Part shown: positions 42,370 through 54,210 of the stretch, one piece after another
Position numbering within the stretch: position 1 is the first letter of the stretch
How the letters are laid out: every line of letters starts with the position of its first letter
Source: Lineus longissimus
Taxonomy: Eukaryota > Nemertea > Pilidiophora > Heteronemertea > Lineidae
DNA length: 64,000 nt
Assembly: GCF_910592395.1 (NCBI RefSeq)
Contig: NC_088317.1
Coordinates: forward strand, 6,636,001-6,700,000
Direction: 5' to 3'
The notes under the pieces: model-generated
The model's database searches: none
What the model was told of the DNA's origin: nothing
Seen by the model: the letters and a program-made list of their open reading frames with translations, nothing else
Position numbers and translations under genes: made by a program

Positions 42370-44420
42370 AACTCATGCTTTTGTTATTTCTTCCCTTCCT
42401 ATTCAGATACCGAGTTTTGGAATGCTTGGCAAACTGAGGAAACTCCATATGTTCGGAAGTGGCAGAGGTTGACCTTGAACGTGGGTATGGCCGTTATCAT
42501 GCATGGCATGCGCTGTGAACACGTACATGTTTGTTTTAGCTTGCAAGCGATACAGAAAGAGTTGCTAATTCTACTGAAAATAATGTCATCAGAAACAAAA
42601 TCGAAACTAGGCTTGTAGAACTTGAAATTGTCCAAGGATTTATCAGAAAATGAAGTTTGCTTCAAATGCTTTTTAGATTCCTTTGTTTTTCATTTTCGAA
42701 TTCTGAACTAAGCTGAGCTTACATAGAGTTCTCGTTGCCACGTGTAATATGTCACTTTAATAACGAACAAGTCGTTACCACATAGGGCAGGCGACATAGT
42801 ATTCACGATGTAGCCTCTCACCTCCATGACACGCCACGAAGTGTTACTTTTTAAACCAAGATGCACGATAGAGTGACACGTTTAACCGTGATAGGTGACA
42901 TATTGAATCCTACATGCGTGTAAATCGATCGGCATTATTGTAAAAAAAAATATTCAAACCTTGATTCGAAAAGGAAACCAATCATTCGCGCTATACTCTC
43001 CTTTTGTTTTTCTAAGGTACCTTCATAAAGCCCGGTTTAGACCACCTACAACATACAGGGCAAACAACCTCTGGAACATGATTGGATAAATAAACCCAGG
43101 CAATGGGTGAGTTCACATTGCTGATTAAACCTGGTGTTGAGGTGTTAGTGTAACATATTTGGAGCAGATATGTTACACTAATTATAAATATGAACTGATT
43201 TGTGTTACATGTGTGTTTGTGTTGGTGTTAGTGTAACTGATATGTTGATATATCTCCACATATCTGTAGGCCTCACACCACAGCTTTATATAATGTACAC
43301 CATTCCCAAAGTAAAATATTTGGAGAACAATTCAAAGACCGCCTATGAAAAGAAAATCGTACAATAGCAGTGTGAAGTTAGAGTATTTACGTCGTTAATT
43401 AGTCGTTGGACCAATCATTTACTATTGAACTTTGCCCTACGTGACCTTTGTGAACATGAGGTCACACCTGGAACATGCATCCTCATTATATACACACTTG
43501 CCATACATATTTCAGTGAATTCTAAAAAGTTTTATTTGAGCTAATGCCTGAAGTGAAAAAACTAAATCAATCCCAAAAACAACATAGACCCCAACAAATA
43601 GTCCAATTTAGGTTTTATAGACAATTTAGGCAAATTTTGATTATTAGTTCGATTATATTCACAGAAAATTGTATCAAATGTATCAATTTATACGATACTT
43701 TATACTATCATTATGGTAATACCTTAGAATAAGATAAGGTAATAATATTTTGGTAAGAAAGCCAACATCAGCCTGATCTATGTCAGTAAACCCGCTGCCC
43801 GCTGTCTCTAAGGTTTTGTACATGCCATGCAATCAATAAAGCTGGAATATTGGCGCTCCATCATCATCTTGCTCTAAATGTGCTTTTGTAGATGACTGCT
43901 AACAGATCTGAGCTCTGAAATCATGACGATATTACACCAGCTAAACCTCTAGCGGTTTGTGTTAATGAAGTTTTCTAAAATCAATGGTATTGATAAAATG
44001 ATCGTAGAGAGGCAACTATTCCTCTTTGTATTGACCAAAAGCAATATCTTTGCGAAAAAACTGTAAAGATCCACTAAAAATATGAAAATAATTACATCAA
44101 TGATTTAACAGACCCAGCTTGCTGTGATTAAGTCAACATCCCCTGTTACAGATCTGTTTGGTTTAACAGAAAATATTTGTTTTCAACAGATCTGTCACAC
44201 TAATGCCAGTATTATGTATGCAACACCAATGTTTGTGTCGAGTTCACATTCGTAGTTATTGTAACAGATATGTAAATAGATCTGTCAATCCACAGTGGTA
44301 TGTCATTGAAAGAAGCAAGATGATGTCAACACCATGATAAACAGGATGTTAACCTGAACCACAATTTTAGGTGTCTGGGTTAACATAAGGTTAACATACT
44401 CTGTTTCCTCACGAAAGGTA
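42370..44420. other. Intergenic region, no recognised gene
   Basis: A/T-rich. Contains recurring words around tgttacactaa and acagatctgt at 43,150-43,260 and 44,150-44,320, which suggest decayed inverted repeats. Frames are short and unrecognised. Confidence 0.4.
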
Positions 44421-44425
44421 AAATG

Positions 44426-44855
44426 GGGTATTTGTAGCCCCGGTCTACTAATTGTAGCCCCTGGAAATGTTTTTGATTCATATTCCGGTAACCATAGAAT
44501 TATTCAGCCAACCAAAGCATGGATATTAAAGAGGTGACTCTTATCACACCATTAATAGTTTTGGATTATGCAAAATGTTATGTAAGAGCTTTGGCCATAA
44601 GAAGTAAACAAATCAGCCATATGCACAAAAAAGGTTGGGATCGAACTTTTTGCAAGTATGAATTTTCCACTCTTATAGAGCATTTATATACTTTAAACTC
44701 GGTTCAGTGATCAGTATTGAGTGAAGAGGATGTTGTATGCGGCATTTGATGTAATTATTAAAATCTAATTTTTCAGAGACACTTTTCTGACCAAGGTACC
44801 CTCGGGGTACTTGTAGCCCGTTGGTTCGGGGTATTTGTAGCCCCTATAAATAGCT
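44426..44855. repeat. Recurring GGGGTAYTTGTAGCCCC motif
   Basis: TTGTAGCCC occurs at about 44,432, 44,452, 44,810 and 44,829, each time next to GGGGTA or CCGG words, in one orientation. The spacing is irregular. Possibly the remains of a repeat array. Confidence 0.55.
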
Positions 44856-44869
44856 CGATATATCCTGTC

Positions 44870-45660
44870 ATAAATCATGAAGATGCTAGGTTTCTTTATT
44901 ATTATACCTGAACTATATTATTTGATCATAAATCTATCTGATTTAGATACAATGTTAACCCTTTCTGGACCAACAATGATACATTTGAGGTTTTATAATA
45001 GTTTATCTAATATTATTTCGAAATAAAATATTTTCAAAGTTACTGGTGTCTCTAGTTAAAGCCACACCATTGGCTAGATAGCAGCATTTTTCATGGTACA
45101 TTGCATTACCATTAAGTGAGGCCAGCTATTGATTGATCCGATTGACTGTGGTTGCCATATGAAATCGATCCATTTGATAACATGGCCAGTCTACTTACTG
45201 TCAACCGTCGCGACCGGTGCAAACAGCGGCAATTCAGCCATTGGATAAAAATGCTAAATAAGACAGTAAATGGTGCATCGTATTGGTAACTAGGGGGTTG
45301 GGCCTAAATATTTGGAATAAACCTCAGGAAGACGAAAGGAGAGTATACTCTCTTTTACACATTAAAGGTCATATATCAAGGTTTTTTGCCATTTTCTGCT
45401 GTAAGACGATTTCAAAAGTGTACCTAACACTTTATACAATACAGAAAACCAAATGCAATTAGCTCCATCCATTTTGAAGATATAGCCAATTATGTGTTTG
45501 ACAACTTGATTACCTGATCAGGCTAGCAACTGGCTTGTTAGAGCCAGGCGGCGGGTTCAGCAAAAGTTGTGATGTAGATCAGGTCATCTGTACATGTCAT
45601 GCAATCATAAAAGCAGGAGGGCCTTAATTAATTATGCACACCTGGAAGTAATGTGTTTCA
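44870..45660. other. Intergenic region upstream of the THAP gene
   Basis: No gene recognised. If the THAP gene was transcribed before the MITE insertion, its original promoter and 5' UTR would lie here, ending at 45,673. Confidence 0.4.
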
Positions 45661-45673
45661 TTCACTATGGTGT

Positions 45674-46616
45674 CAAGGAGGATACCGCGGTGACGTCACG
45701 GCTTTTCCAAGATGGCGCTGCATATTGTAAACAAACTCGATCCACGGCCAAGGGAAAATCAAGTCATCAAAAAAGTTAGATTTTTCGCATCAAGTCAGAG
45801 TTATTAGTACTTTTCTGCTATGAAATAAGTCTTCAGACAATAAGCTATCATTTGAATAATAAAAAGTGCTATTTTGATGGGGAAAAATAGGGTTTTTTAA
45901 ACCAAATAGCCGGCACCGATCTTCCAAAATCAGCGATGGTTTCAAAACAGTCTCCCAGATATGGGGCAATCTCTTCATTATCATAATGGGATTTGGAGGA
46001 ATGTTTACAGATTTTACAAGTTCGAGACCTGTAATATCTAAAACTCGCATAGATCCCCATAGATCCCCTCTATTTGTCGAGTTAGCGCCCCTGTAAGATC
46101 ATGCATTTTCGGACACTAGAACGAAATCTTCCTGCGGATATCGCGGTTTCGGTGATGATTTAAGGAGAAATTGACTGTTCTTAGAGTTGTATGGGACAGA
46201 AATGAGTTCATACTTCATGAATACATGAATATATTATGATATGGGCGGGCTTCTAAGTCAAAACAATAACAAACTCAACTGCATCTCTACTGTATATTGC
46301 GTAGTGTATTGCTTAGTGTATTTCGTAGTGTATTTTAGCGGAGACATTATTTCCGCACTTTGGCCACGCGAAACGTCTTTTTTATTCGTAGAAGTTAATC
46401 TGCTCTGTAAATTTTATTTTACACAGGAAGAATCCATACTAGGTATTGCAATATTTCATGTCTATTGGTGTTTTTGTGTACAGGAGCGCACCAGACAGTG
46501 AGACGTGGAGATGTGTTCAGTGCTGGTGCTGTCAGTAGACTGAATCTGATTGGCCATAGCGATCACTAATATGGGTCGGGATCACGTGATGTGACGTCAC
46601 CGCGGTATCCTCCTTG
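45674..46616. mobile_element. MITE with 9-bp target duplication at the THAP start codon
   Basis: The left end CAAGGAGGATACCGCGGTGA is exactly complementary to the right end, and the match continues through the palindrome TGACGTCA. The duplicated target is CTATGGTGT (45,665-45,673 and 46,617-46,625). A 9-bp duplication is typical of Mutator-like elements. No transposase is encoded. The right duplication contains the ATG GTG that starts the THAP frame. Confidence 0.88.
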
Positions 46617-46618
46617 CT

Positions 46619-46972
46619 ATGGTGTATTGTGTGGCTCCGAATTGTGTCAAGGCTAGCACAAAGAACAATCGAATGACGGATGGGACCCATTTTCATGAAT
46701 TTCCAAAGCCAGTTGAACGAGAGAGGAGGAAGCTGTGGATTCGGAAGTGCAAACGTTTGGAGTGTTGGAAGCCTGGGCCTTCGGCCAAACTTTGCAGTGA
46801 TCACTTTATCGATACGGATTATCACATGAAGCCGGATATCTGCATCCAACTGAATATTAAATGCCACTTGTTAAAAACAGCTGTTCCATCTGTATTCGAT
46901 TTGACCAACCCCACTTACATGCGACAGCCTCCAAAGGAACGTTCGTTAGCCAAAAAACGTAAACATCAAGAA
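46619..46972 (+). CDS. THAP-domain protein, first exon
   Basis: The frame MVYCVAPNCVKASTKNNRMT encodes a complete THAP zinc finger. The C-x4-C pair is at residues 4 and 9. The H-F-P region (THFHEFPK), the conserved tryptophan in KLWIRKC and the second pair in KLCSDHF follow. The domain closes with AVPSVFDL, the AVPTIF-type box. THAP domains bind DNA. The exon ends at CAAGAA|GTGAGT after a basic stretch (AKKRKHQE), and later exons were not recognised. The start is fixed by the THAP N-terminus (M-x-x-C) and lies within the MITE target duplication. Transcription may now start in the MITE end. Confidence 0.85.
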
Positions 46973-47292
46973 GTGAGTTGAACACTATTTCATGATTTAT
47001 ACACTGCTGATGCACACAACACTCATACTACCCAAATGGCACATGTCATCCACTGTACAGTGGCTACACAACCATGTCAATTGCATTTAATGCCCGAGGC
47101 TGCTGAGGTCGGTTGTTATACATAATGTGTAGGCCCTATTGGGGCCTGTGATACCGCATAGTGTCTTCTTGTGTTCCAGCCATAGCAAGGTGACAGCGAG
47201 GTGACAGCGACAAAGGTCAGTGTCAGTGACAGCCACTGTCAATGACAGATTATTGTCATCTGACATCTAGGCCTATCTAACGTTGCACGGCA

Positions 47293-47620
47293 TTATATCG
47301 TCACGTCAAGATGATTGTGCATAATACCGTCACTTTTCAATAGTAGTTCAGCGTCATGACATAACTGGCGATACAACACAGACGAGGCGAAACAATATTG
47401 TGCAACATTAGTCTGTTCAAAAATCATACATGTTATGCATCTGCAACCATCTATCAATGTCTTCTTTGCTATATCGGCAGGTCTGCCATGCAAATTGATT
47501 AACCACAAATTCTGTCAACTTTTGACGTTTAAATATCCTTCTGTATCGACCAAAACATCCTCAAATTCACTGCTCTCACTCTCTGAACTGTATGCGGAAG
47601 CCATCTTGCTTTGTTCTGAC
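47293..47620 (-). other. Possible unrecognised minus-strand exon
   Basis: From ATG at about 47,602 the minus strand reads MASAYSSESESSEFEDVLVD, an acidic-serine leader, to a stop near 47,530. An open frame of 71 codons (LHGRPADIAKKTLIDGCRC) follows in the same frame. The leader resembles the start of P2X7-like or zinc-finger invertebrate proteins, but nothing diagnostic follows. Confidence 0.25.
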
Positions 47621-47639
47621 TGACCTGACCTACGTCATC

Positions 47640-48080
47640 AAAAAATCCCTAGCGGCCACATGTGGAACTAATCTAAAGTTGTGTGTGGTGGGAAATTCAA
47701 ATAGTTTAAAATTGAAAATTGAAATAACTAAATAATGACTTTATTATTAGAATTTTTTTAATGTCTGGGATCTTGTTTTTTTAACCCTCAACATATTTCA
47801 TGAGTATCAAGCATGTTTTCAAACCTTGATATATGACCTTTAAGAGGTCAGTCTCAAGAGTGTACAGAAAACATGATTGACAGGTAACACACCCCAATTC
47901 TATGTTCCATTGGCTACCAGAATTGTACATTTCCAATAGTGGTCATTACTAACAGGTGGTTATCAATCTTTTGATTGACCTTATGGAAATGTACATGAAT
48001 TTCTGACCAATCGGGCTTGATATAGGGCCTATATTGGTATATTTGACCTTCCAATATTAATAATGGGTGGCATAACCAAG
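47640..48080. other. Intergenic region, no recognised gene
   Basis: A/T-rich, no frames above 60 codons. Confidence 0.4.
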
Positions 48081-49570
48081 TTTACAAGGACTGACATCTT
48101 AATGTGTAAAAGAGAGTACTTTATTCTCGGTTTCAAACGACCAGTCCGTTGGCCATGCCCCAATCCACGATTACAATACTGCATAGCCACATTCATGAAC
48201 GGAGGCATGTCTTCAAACACGAATTCTGTCTGGATAGGCTAGTTCAGCAATGAATTGACAGATTTGTCGTAACCGGTTGGTCATCATTCTGGTATTTTGA
48301 CCGGTAGTTGATAAAGCTTGGAATCAGTGAAACCTTGAAACCAGTGATAAACCTTGGAATCAGTCCTAAAAATGCATAAAAACATGAAATAATGCCATCG
48401 GAACCTAAGGTGGTTACGAATCAATATTTGGAGATTATTTTTACATGATCAGATCGGAATTTGACGGTAGTTTAGAAACCAGTCGCATATCCGATTCAAC
48501 AAGCTATATTTTAGAACAACCCTGTCATACCTCGCCTCCAGTGTACATTACTGATCTCCCAAATATGGGCATGCACGTCACGACACGCCCACCACACACC
48601 CAAAATATGGACCAATCAGCGCTCCGCTTACTACGCCACCATACGGGGCCTATTTGAGCTACGGAGCGGTGTGATCATACAGGGTGATACAGAGAAGATT
48701 GACTACATCATGCAGTACCGGCTGGCACTTATCCGTACATCATCTTAAATATGACAAGAAACGTAGATGAAGGTTTATTACCGAAGGTTGTAGCCGGGTT
48801 TGGAGATGAAAAATGTGAAATTCCTTCGCTGTGAGCGATTTCGTACATCTTCATGTACACATCGAGGGATGTAGATATCTTTTCGTGATGTCACCAGTTC
48901 TAAGTGGACAAATTTTTTAGTGATTCCCGTGTGCATGTTTGTCCTATCTACCAAGCTTAATCAGAGCATTATATAGACAAAATGATTTTTCTAATAAAAA
49001 CGTTTTATTTTAGCATATGGAATACAAAACAATCACAAAACCTTTCTTTTGCTTTCTTTGAAAAGAAACCATTAGATATTTGCACTTGCGGCCCGTCATG
49101 AATATAAGTTTATTTTTTAACGACAACAACGCATTTCAAATGCATTCCATGATGACGTCATCCTCCACAAAAAGGTGGTTTCTGGAACTACTGGCAAATT
49201 GCTGTCAATTAAGTCAGCTGGGACGAGATTGGCAGTTGGAAGTGTATAAATCGTGGAAGAAACGCACCCGATTTCACGCGGTACTTGCACAGTGATTCCA
49301 CGGTTTAGTACTGACTATTCCAAGGTTTATCACTGGTTCGAAGGTTTCACTGATTCCAAGCTTTATCAACTACCATTTTGACCAACTAGTAATTGACACC
49401 CTTTCTTCAATAAGCGGCAAGATTACACACTGCGGGCCTATGGCCCGGATTGGCCTGAGCGTTATAGCAATGCTAAATTATGACCGACTCATTGTTGAAA
49501 AGGGACCGGACACACCAACTACTGAACTGGTCGTTTAAAACCGAGAGTAAAGTATGTAAGAAGCAATACA
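48080..49570. mobile_element. Inverted-repeat element of ~1.5 kb
   Basis: The left segment 48,115-48,372 and the right segment 49,300-49,560 are inverted copies. Landmarks include ctcggtttcaaacgaccagt against its near-complement near 49,540, and agttgataaagcttggaatc against its complement near 49,370. The interior (48,400-49,290) encodes nothing recognised. The exact ends and target duplication are not resolved. Confidence 0.7.
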
Positions 49571-50960
49571 TGGCTGGTATAAAATGGAGTCCCATTTTGA
49601 AGGAGTTACCGGTGTGACAGCGGATATAGTCCCCCTGGAGTCATAGTCCGGTAGCATTGTATTTGACCAATTAAGCAGCATGGTCTATTGTACCGCTAAC
49701 CCTAACCAAAACATTTAGCAATGCGGGCTATTGTTACACGGACTATCAGCCCTAGGACTACTATCCCCGCCACACCGGACCGGGTATGCATTTAGAATGT
49801 GATTTCGGTTTTGGTCTGCAAAAAAGGCAAATGTGGTCGTTGCTACATTGCTGGACTGCAGACGGACAAATTCCATTGTATTCTCCTAACGAGAGCGACA
49901 CAGATTTCAAATACATTTGTACCATAGACACAACGCACAGTGTACATACATGATGGCCGTATACTAAGCTACATGTAAGCACAATACGGGAGATCGTTTT
50001 CAGTTAACAGTCCCTGTCAAGGGACTTTGGAAGGAAAATTTTATGACAGGAAAAGAACACTTTATCAGACAACTAGATGTATATCAGTTGATCGAATTGA
50101 ACGCTTCAATGCCAAATGAATTTGCCTTATGATCGATCTATCACCAATACAAAAATACCAAAAATGGCGAAATGTATAATTCAGGGCTAATTTTTGGTTC
50201 ACAATTGTGATCCTTTTTTTTGCCTTTCAATTTTTTCTTCATCGATTTTCTCCTTGAAATCTATCACTACATGTCTTATCATTTTTCATACCCTAGCTAA
50301 ATTTGTATACAGTTTTGTCTCCCGTCAGATTAAATCGCTAGTCTTTTTTTGAGAAAAGGTGTTTTTGTGGTCATTTGTCCGTTTATTTCGTGGGTATTTT
50401 CGTGATGTCCGTTTACTCGATAACTGATTTTAAAATCAAATCAAAGGTTTTTAAGGTATTTGTTATGAATCAATATTACTATTTATCGAGTGGGATTGTC
50501 GTTGGATGCTGACTGTTGAACAGTTAAGCGGGAATGACGAAAATATATCCACAGTGATGAGAGTATAATATTCACTTCATGAATTAGAACCTTTCCCTTT
50601 GAGAATGCCGTGGCCAAAATTCATGTGTCCACGTTTTATATGTTTATTGCAATTTATTTCTTACTTTTGAGGATCATTTTGACGTTTATTTATAGAGTAT
50701 TATGTCATTGATTTTTGTAAGTGCGGGCCGCCTTCTAAGGTTTCAAGGCGGTAAAATAGGAATCGAAGGGCTGAAAGCTGAATATTGAAACGACTACGGT
50801 AGCGTTTTTGTCCGTAAGATTGCTTTTGTTTTTAATGACAACTATGCCTTCGTCATCCCCATGTTTTAAATTATGTATCCAATCTTTTGCAAGAGAAGAT
50901 CAAGTCCGTCGAGGTGTTTTTGTTGATAATTTTCATGTTGAAATCTCGCTGTTTACATTT
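49570..50960. other. Intergenic region, no recognised gene
   Basis: A/T-rich with T-tracts. Bases 49,620-49,770 contain internal inverted words around tagtcc/ggacta. No coding frame was recognised. Confidence 0.4.
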
Positions 50961-50967
50961 TCTGGCC

Positions 50968-51485
50968 GCAAGGACCCAACGCGCCGCGTAGCGCCAAAAT
51001 ATCGAAGCTGGCGAAACATCTATAGCGGGTGACCGTGATCTCATTATGGACTTATAGCGCGATTATGGTGTTTTAACTATTTTGCTGTATATAGTCACGA
51101 GGAAAGAAAAGCACGCGACCTAACGCCAACCTATTTATGTAAAGTGATAATTAGAAGGTATACAGTCCAGGAAATGTTAATAAATGATCATTCCTTATCG
51201 TCTTTTGAGAGCATTTTTAATTGTAAAAAGTACATGCCTACGTCACAGAGTCTCTACAATCGTCATTTTTATCATAGTAGTTTCGCGCAGCCAGACCTTC
51301 TTTACTTATTAGTCTGGCGCAAGCCAGGCGTTCTTTGTACTAGACGTTTTCCACCACAAAGTATATGGGCAGAAGAAACACTGCGCAAGATTACCTCGAG
51401 CTGGAGCTAAGAATAGATTATGCTAATGAGCATACTTCCATTAAGTTTTCCCAGAATGGTGCATATCGCGCGAAGCTACTTAGCC
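50968..51485. repeat. Interspersed repeat, copy 3 (family of 4.2 kb)
   Basis: Aligns with 4,215-4,740 in the same orientation, sharing cccaacgcgccgcgtagcg, ttttgctgtatatagtcacg and aagcacgcgacctaacgcc, with roughly one difference every ten bases. The alignment continues to the hairpin at 51,638. Confidence 0.8.
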
Positions 51486-51637
51486 TAATACCATTAGGCC
51501 CCGCGTGGTGGCGCTGAGGCGGCCGCCGTAATCAAGAGTAGAAGCTACTCGGTGATGAAAAATGACGGACCAAACCAAAATATTTGCTTATATTTTCGCC
51601 TTGCTACAATATAAGACCTAATACTGAAACCACATGT

Positions 51638-51740
51638 CTGTTGACTGTGCTTAAAAAGAGACTGGCATCATGGCTAGTCTCTCTTAAAGCACGAGCGACT
51701 GGCATCATGCCTAGTCTCTCTTAAAGCACAGTCAACAGAC
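51638..51740. repeat. Hairpin with internally duplicated loop arm
   Basis: Same hairpin as 6,461-6,524, but the segment actggcatcatg-ctagtctctc-ttaaagcac is present twice (51,660-51,692 and 51,698-51,729). The downstream sequence (cacaaacgccca, cccttcctgctaccttaata) matches 6,553-6,590. Confidence 0.8.
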
Positions 51741-51809
51741 ACCACTATACCCCCTCACACTCAGAAACCACAAACGCCCACCCCTTCCTGCTACCTTAAT
51801 ACTTCTGGT

Positions 51810-52190
51810 TCGTCCACCACTTTGTATGTTATGTGACCGCGAGCTTTTTCATGGGTTAGTTCAATACCTGGCGAATGGCAATTGGCGATGGCGATGTGCC
51901 AAATGTATATCAAGTTATTAAACAGTACATAGGTTTCAGTGGCCTGTGGTCTTACCATGGAGGTATTATTAATTCAATAGTGAACCTGAGGCCGATAGGC
52001 TTGTCATGATAATTTAAACCAGTTAATGTTTTCTCATTCATGATATATTGGTACAGCACGCAGTGATGAGATAAACTCGTTCAGCTTTTATAATTTCAAA
52101 ACATGAGGAAAGCAGCAGTGCAGTTGGCAGACGACATGCTGAAGCTGATGAGAGTCATCAATCCGCATCCAATTTGATGTAGTTCGATGG
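51810..52190. other. Intergenic region, no recognised gene
   Basis: No frame or repeat of note. Confidence 0.4.
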
Positions 52191-52194
52191 ATGT

Positions 52195-52680
52195 TGAACA
52201 CTCATGTTTGCAGCCTAACAAGCGCCAGAGGATAATCAACTTCCCTCCTAAAAGACCTAAATTGGAGCCTCCTAGAACAAAGTAGAAAGCAAGCATCTTT
52301 AATAGCCCTCTTTCGAATTACCAACAACATCGTCGACATCTCCCCATCATACCTTAATGCAAACGACACAAGAACAAGAGGAAAAAGAAATTCTTCAAAG
52401 AGCGTTGTGACACCTCCCAAGAGCGCCAATCCTTCTTCCACCGTACCATCCCCATGCGGAACCGTCTCCTTGAAGACATGAGAGAGCTGGAAAACCTTTA
52501 GGCCTTCTAGTCCCAACTAGCCTCTCTCTCCATACTCTAAAATCCAGCCTTAAGCATTGTACATAGTTTTAAACCGCACCGACTAAATGTTTTATCGCTA
52601 AGCACGCAAACAGCACCACATGATCAATTACGTCCCGAAAGGAACCCGATCATTATGAGGATGAAGATGAAGAGGAAGGC
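52195..52680 (+). pseudogene. Non-LTR retrotransposon 3' fragment (RTE/CR1-type tail)
   Basis: The plus strand, in shifting frames, reads LNWSLLEQSRKQASLIALFR, then ITNNIVDISPSYL and QSFFHRTIPMRN, the order of motifs at the C-terminus of many non-LTR polymerases (LxWxxLExRRxxARL ... SFFPRTIxxWN). It ends near gaggatgaagatgaagagg, a GAT/GAA-type tail. The longer minus-strand frame here is only its shadow. Confidence 0.65.
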
Positions 52681-52689
52681 CTAAACACA

Positions 52690-53080
52690 TGCACATCTGC
52701 ATGGCTTAAAGGAATATCGGGCAATCATTTTTGCAACTGCGCTTTTCATATCAAATGGTTAAAAGGTCGTAGAAGCCGATTCTCTGAACTAATTCCTTTG
52801 AAATAGTTGTAGATCCACCCAGCTCGGCTGGCTCGAGAGCAAACAACAGACGACAACATTGTTACTGAATGCTCTAGTTTCGCCGATTTAAAACCGTTTC
52901 TGAAAAGATGATGGAATTAGTCGTTCGATGGTATTCAACATGTTCAATTTGCATATAGACAATTAACGGCTTGGCGGTACAAATATGTCCGATGGTCATA
53001 ACTTCATTTTTCGGCGGCTTGTAATTTTCAATTCAAGTTCAATTTCCGAATCTTTAAACGAACGGAGCTTTTAAAAAGAG
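52690..53080. other. Intergenic region, no recognised gene
   Basis: No frames or repeats recognised. Confidence 0.4.
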
Positions 53081-53087
53081 AGTTTCA

Positions 53088-53165
53088 TTGTCGTCGTCGT
53101 CGTCGTATCCATCAATCATCATAACCATCATCATCATTATCATTATCATTATCATTATCATTATA
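53088..53165. repeat. (CGT)n then (ATCATT)n microsatellites
   Basis: gtcgtcgtcgtcgtcgt followed 20 bp later by catcatcattatcattatca repeats. Confidence 0.85.
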
Positions 53166-53235
53166 TAGATCCAGCTCCTGCAGGCGCCATTTGAATAAAA
53201 CTAGTCAGCAACGTCTTGGAAGACCAGTCTTTTAC

Positions 53236-53569
53236 GGGTTTTCGAAACCCTGGATCGCTGGACTGCTGGCATAGATTCCATGGATTGTGACTCATAGATC
53301 ACCACCGCCTGGAATGGGAATCGTTACCAAAATGGGATATGATATGCATGTGTATATACATGTATTGATCAGATAGGTTCTTCAACCCTACGCTCACGCG
53401 TGGTCCAGCCTGGTGACTCCTCTGTGAGAAATCTATGCCGGCACTTGAAGCACGAATGGTTGAAAATGGTAGAGATTTTGGAACTGGGCAATCCATCCAG
53501 GCGGTGGTGATCCATGAGTCACAATACAATAAATCCAGCCGTCCAGTAATCCAGCTTTTTCGAATACCC
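53236..53569. mobile_element. 334-bp MITE with ~85-bp inverted arms
   Basis: The left arm starts GGGTTTTCGAAACCCTGGAT and the right arm ends CAGCTTTTTCGAATACCC. Both contain the gtgactcat/gatcaccaccgcctgga block in opposite orientation. The target duplication is not visible. No gene. Confidence 0.75.
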
Positions 53570-54104
53570 ATTTATGCCCGGCTATAATTCAGATTTATGC
53601 CCACCCTTAATCCTGAATTTTGCCAAAAAGTAAAGTATGAAATATCCATATGGACACCATTTCCAAACGTTACACAAGGATTTACAAGACATATCTTCCT
53701 TAAACAAGGTTCCTTAAAGAGACAACTTGGCCGTGGGATTACCCTGGCAAGGAGGATAATACCCATGTTTGCCACCATGCGCCGCCACTTGTTGTATCGA
53801 GCAAATGCTGATCTCTGATAAGGATTTTCGCCAGAATTGCAAGGCAGTTTTCGACATGGCATAACTTTTCGGGAAGGCCTTTGTTTATACCCCGTTCTAA
53901 TACATTTGCAGTTCAGAGACCTTTAAGTATCCTATTTGGAGAAGTTGCGGTCCAGCTGGAAGCCAGTTTTGTATGAAAAACCAGCATATCTCATGCCCAA
54001 GTTGTCCCTTTAAGATGCGACCCATAGTTTAACCAGCTTATTTTTTATTCCAAAAAAATAACCATCGGTATGTTTTGGTAAATTATTTCCCCCCCTCCCA
54101 AAAA

Positions 54105-54120
54105 AGTGTGTGTGTGTGTC
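54105..54120. repeat. (TG)n dinucleotide run
   Basis: gtgtgtgtgtgtgtct. Confidence 0.8.
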
Positions 54121-54210
54121 TGTATACATGGTATAGATCGAATAACGGAGAGATGTGTCTGACGAGGCCTCTCTGTAGCCTTGCATGACCATGTACGGTA
54201 CAGATATACC

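Noticed and set aside
47160-47260. Possible CRISPR-like or satellite array of TGACAG words
   Set aside because: Only short irregular TGACAG repeats with no constant spacer length; the context is a eukaryotic genome.
52096-52516. 104-codon minus-strand frame
   Set aside because: Antisense of a retrotransposon tail recognised on the plus strand.
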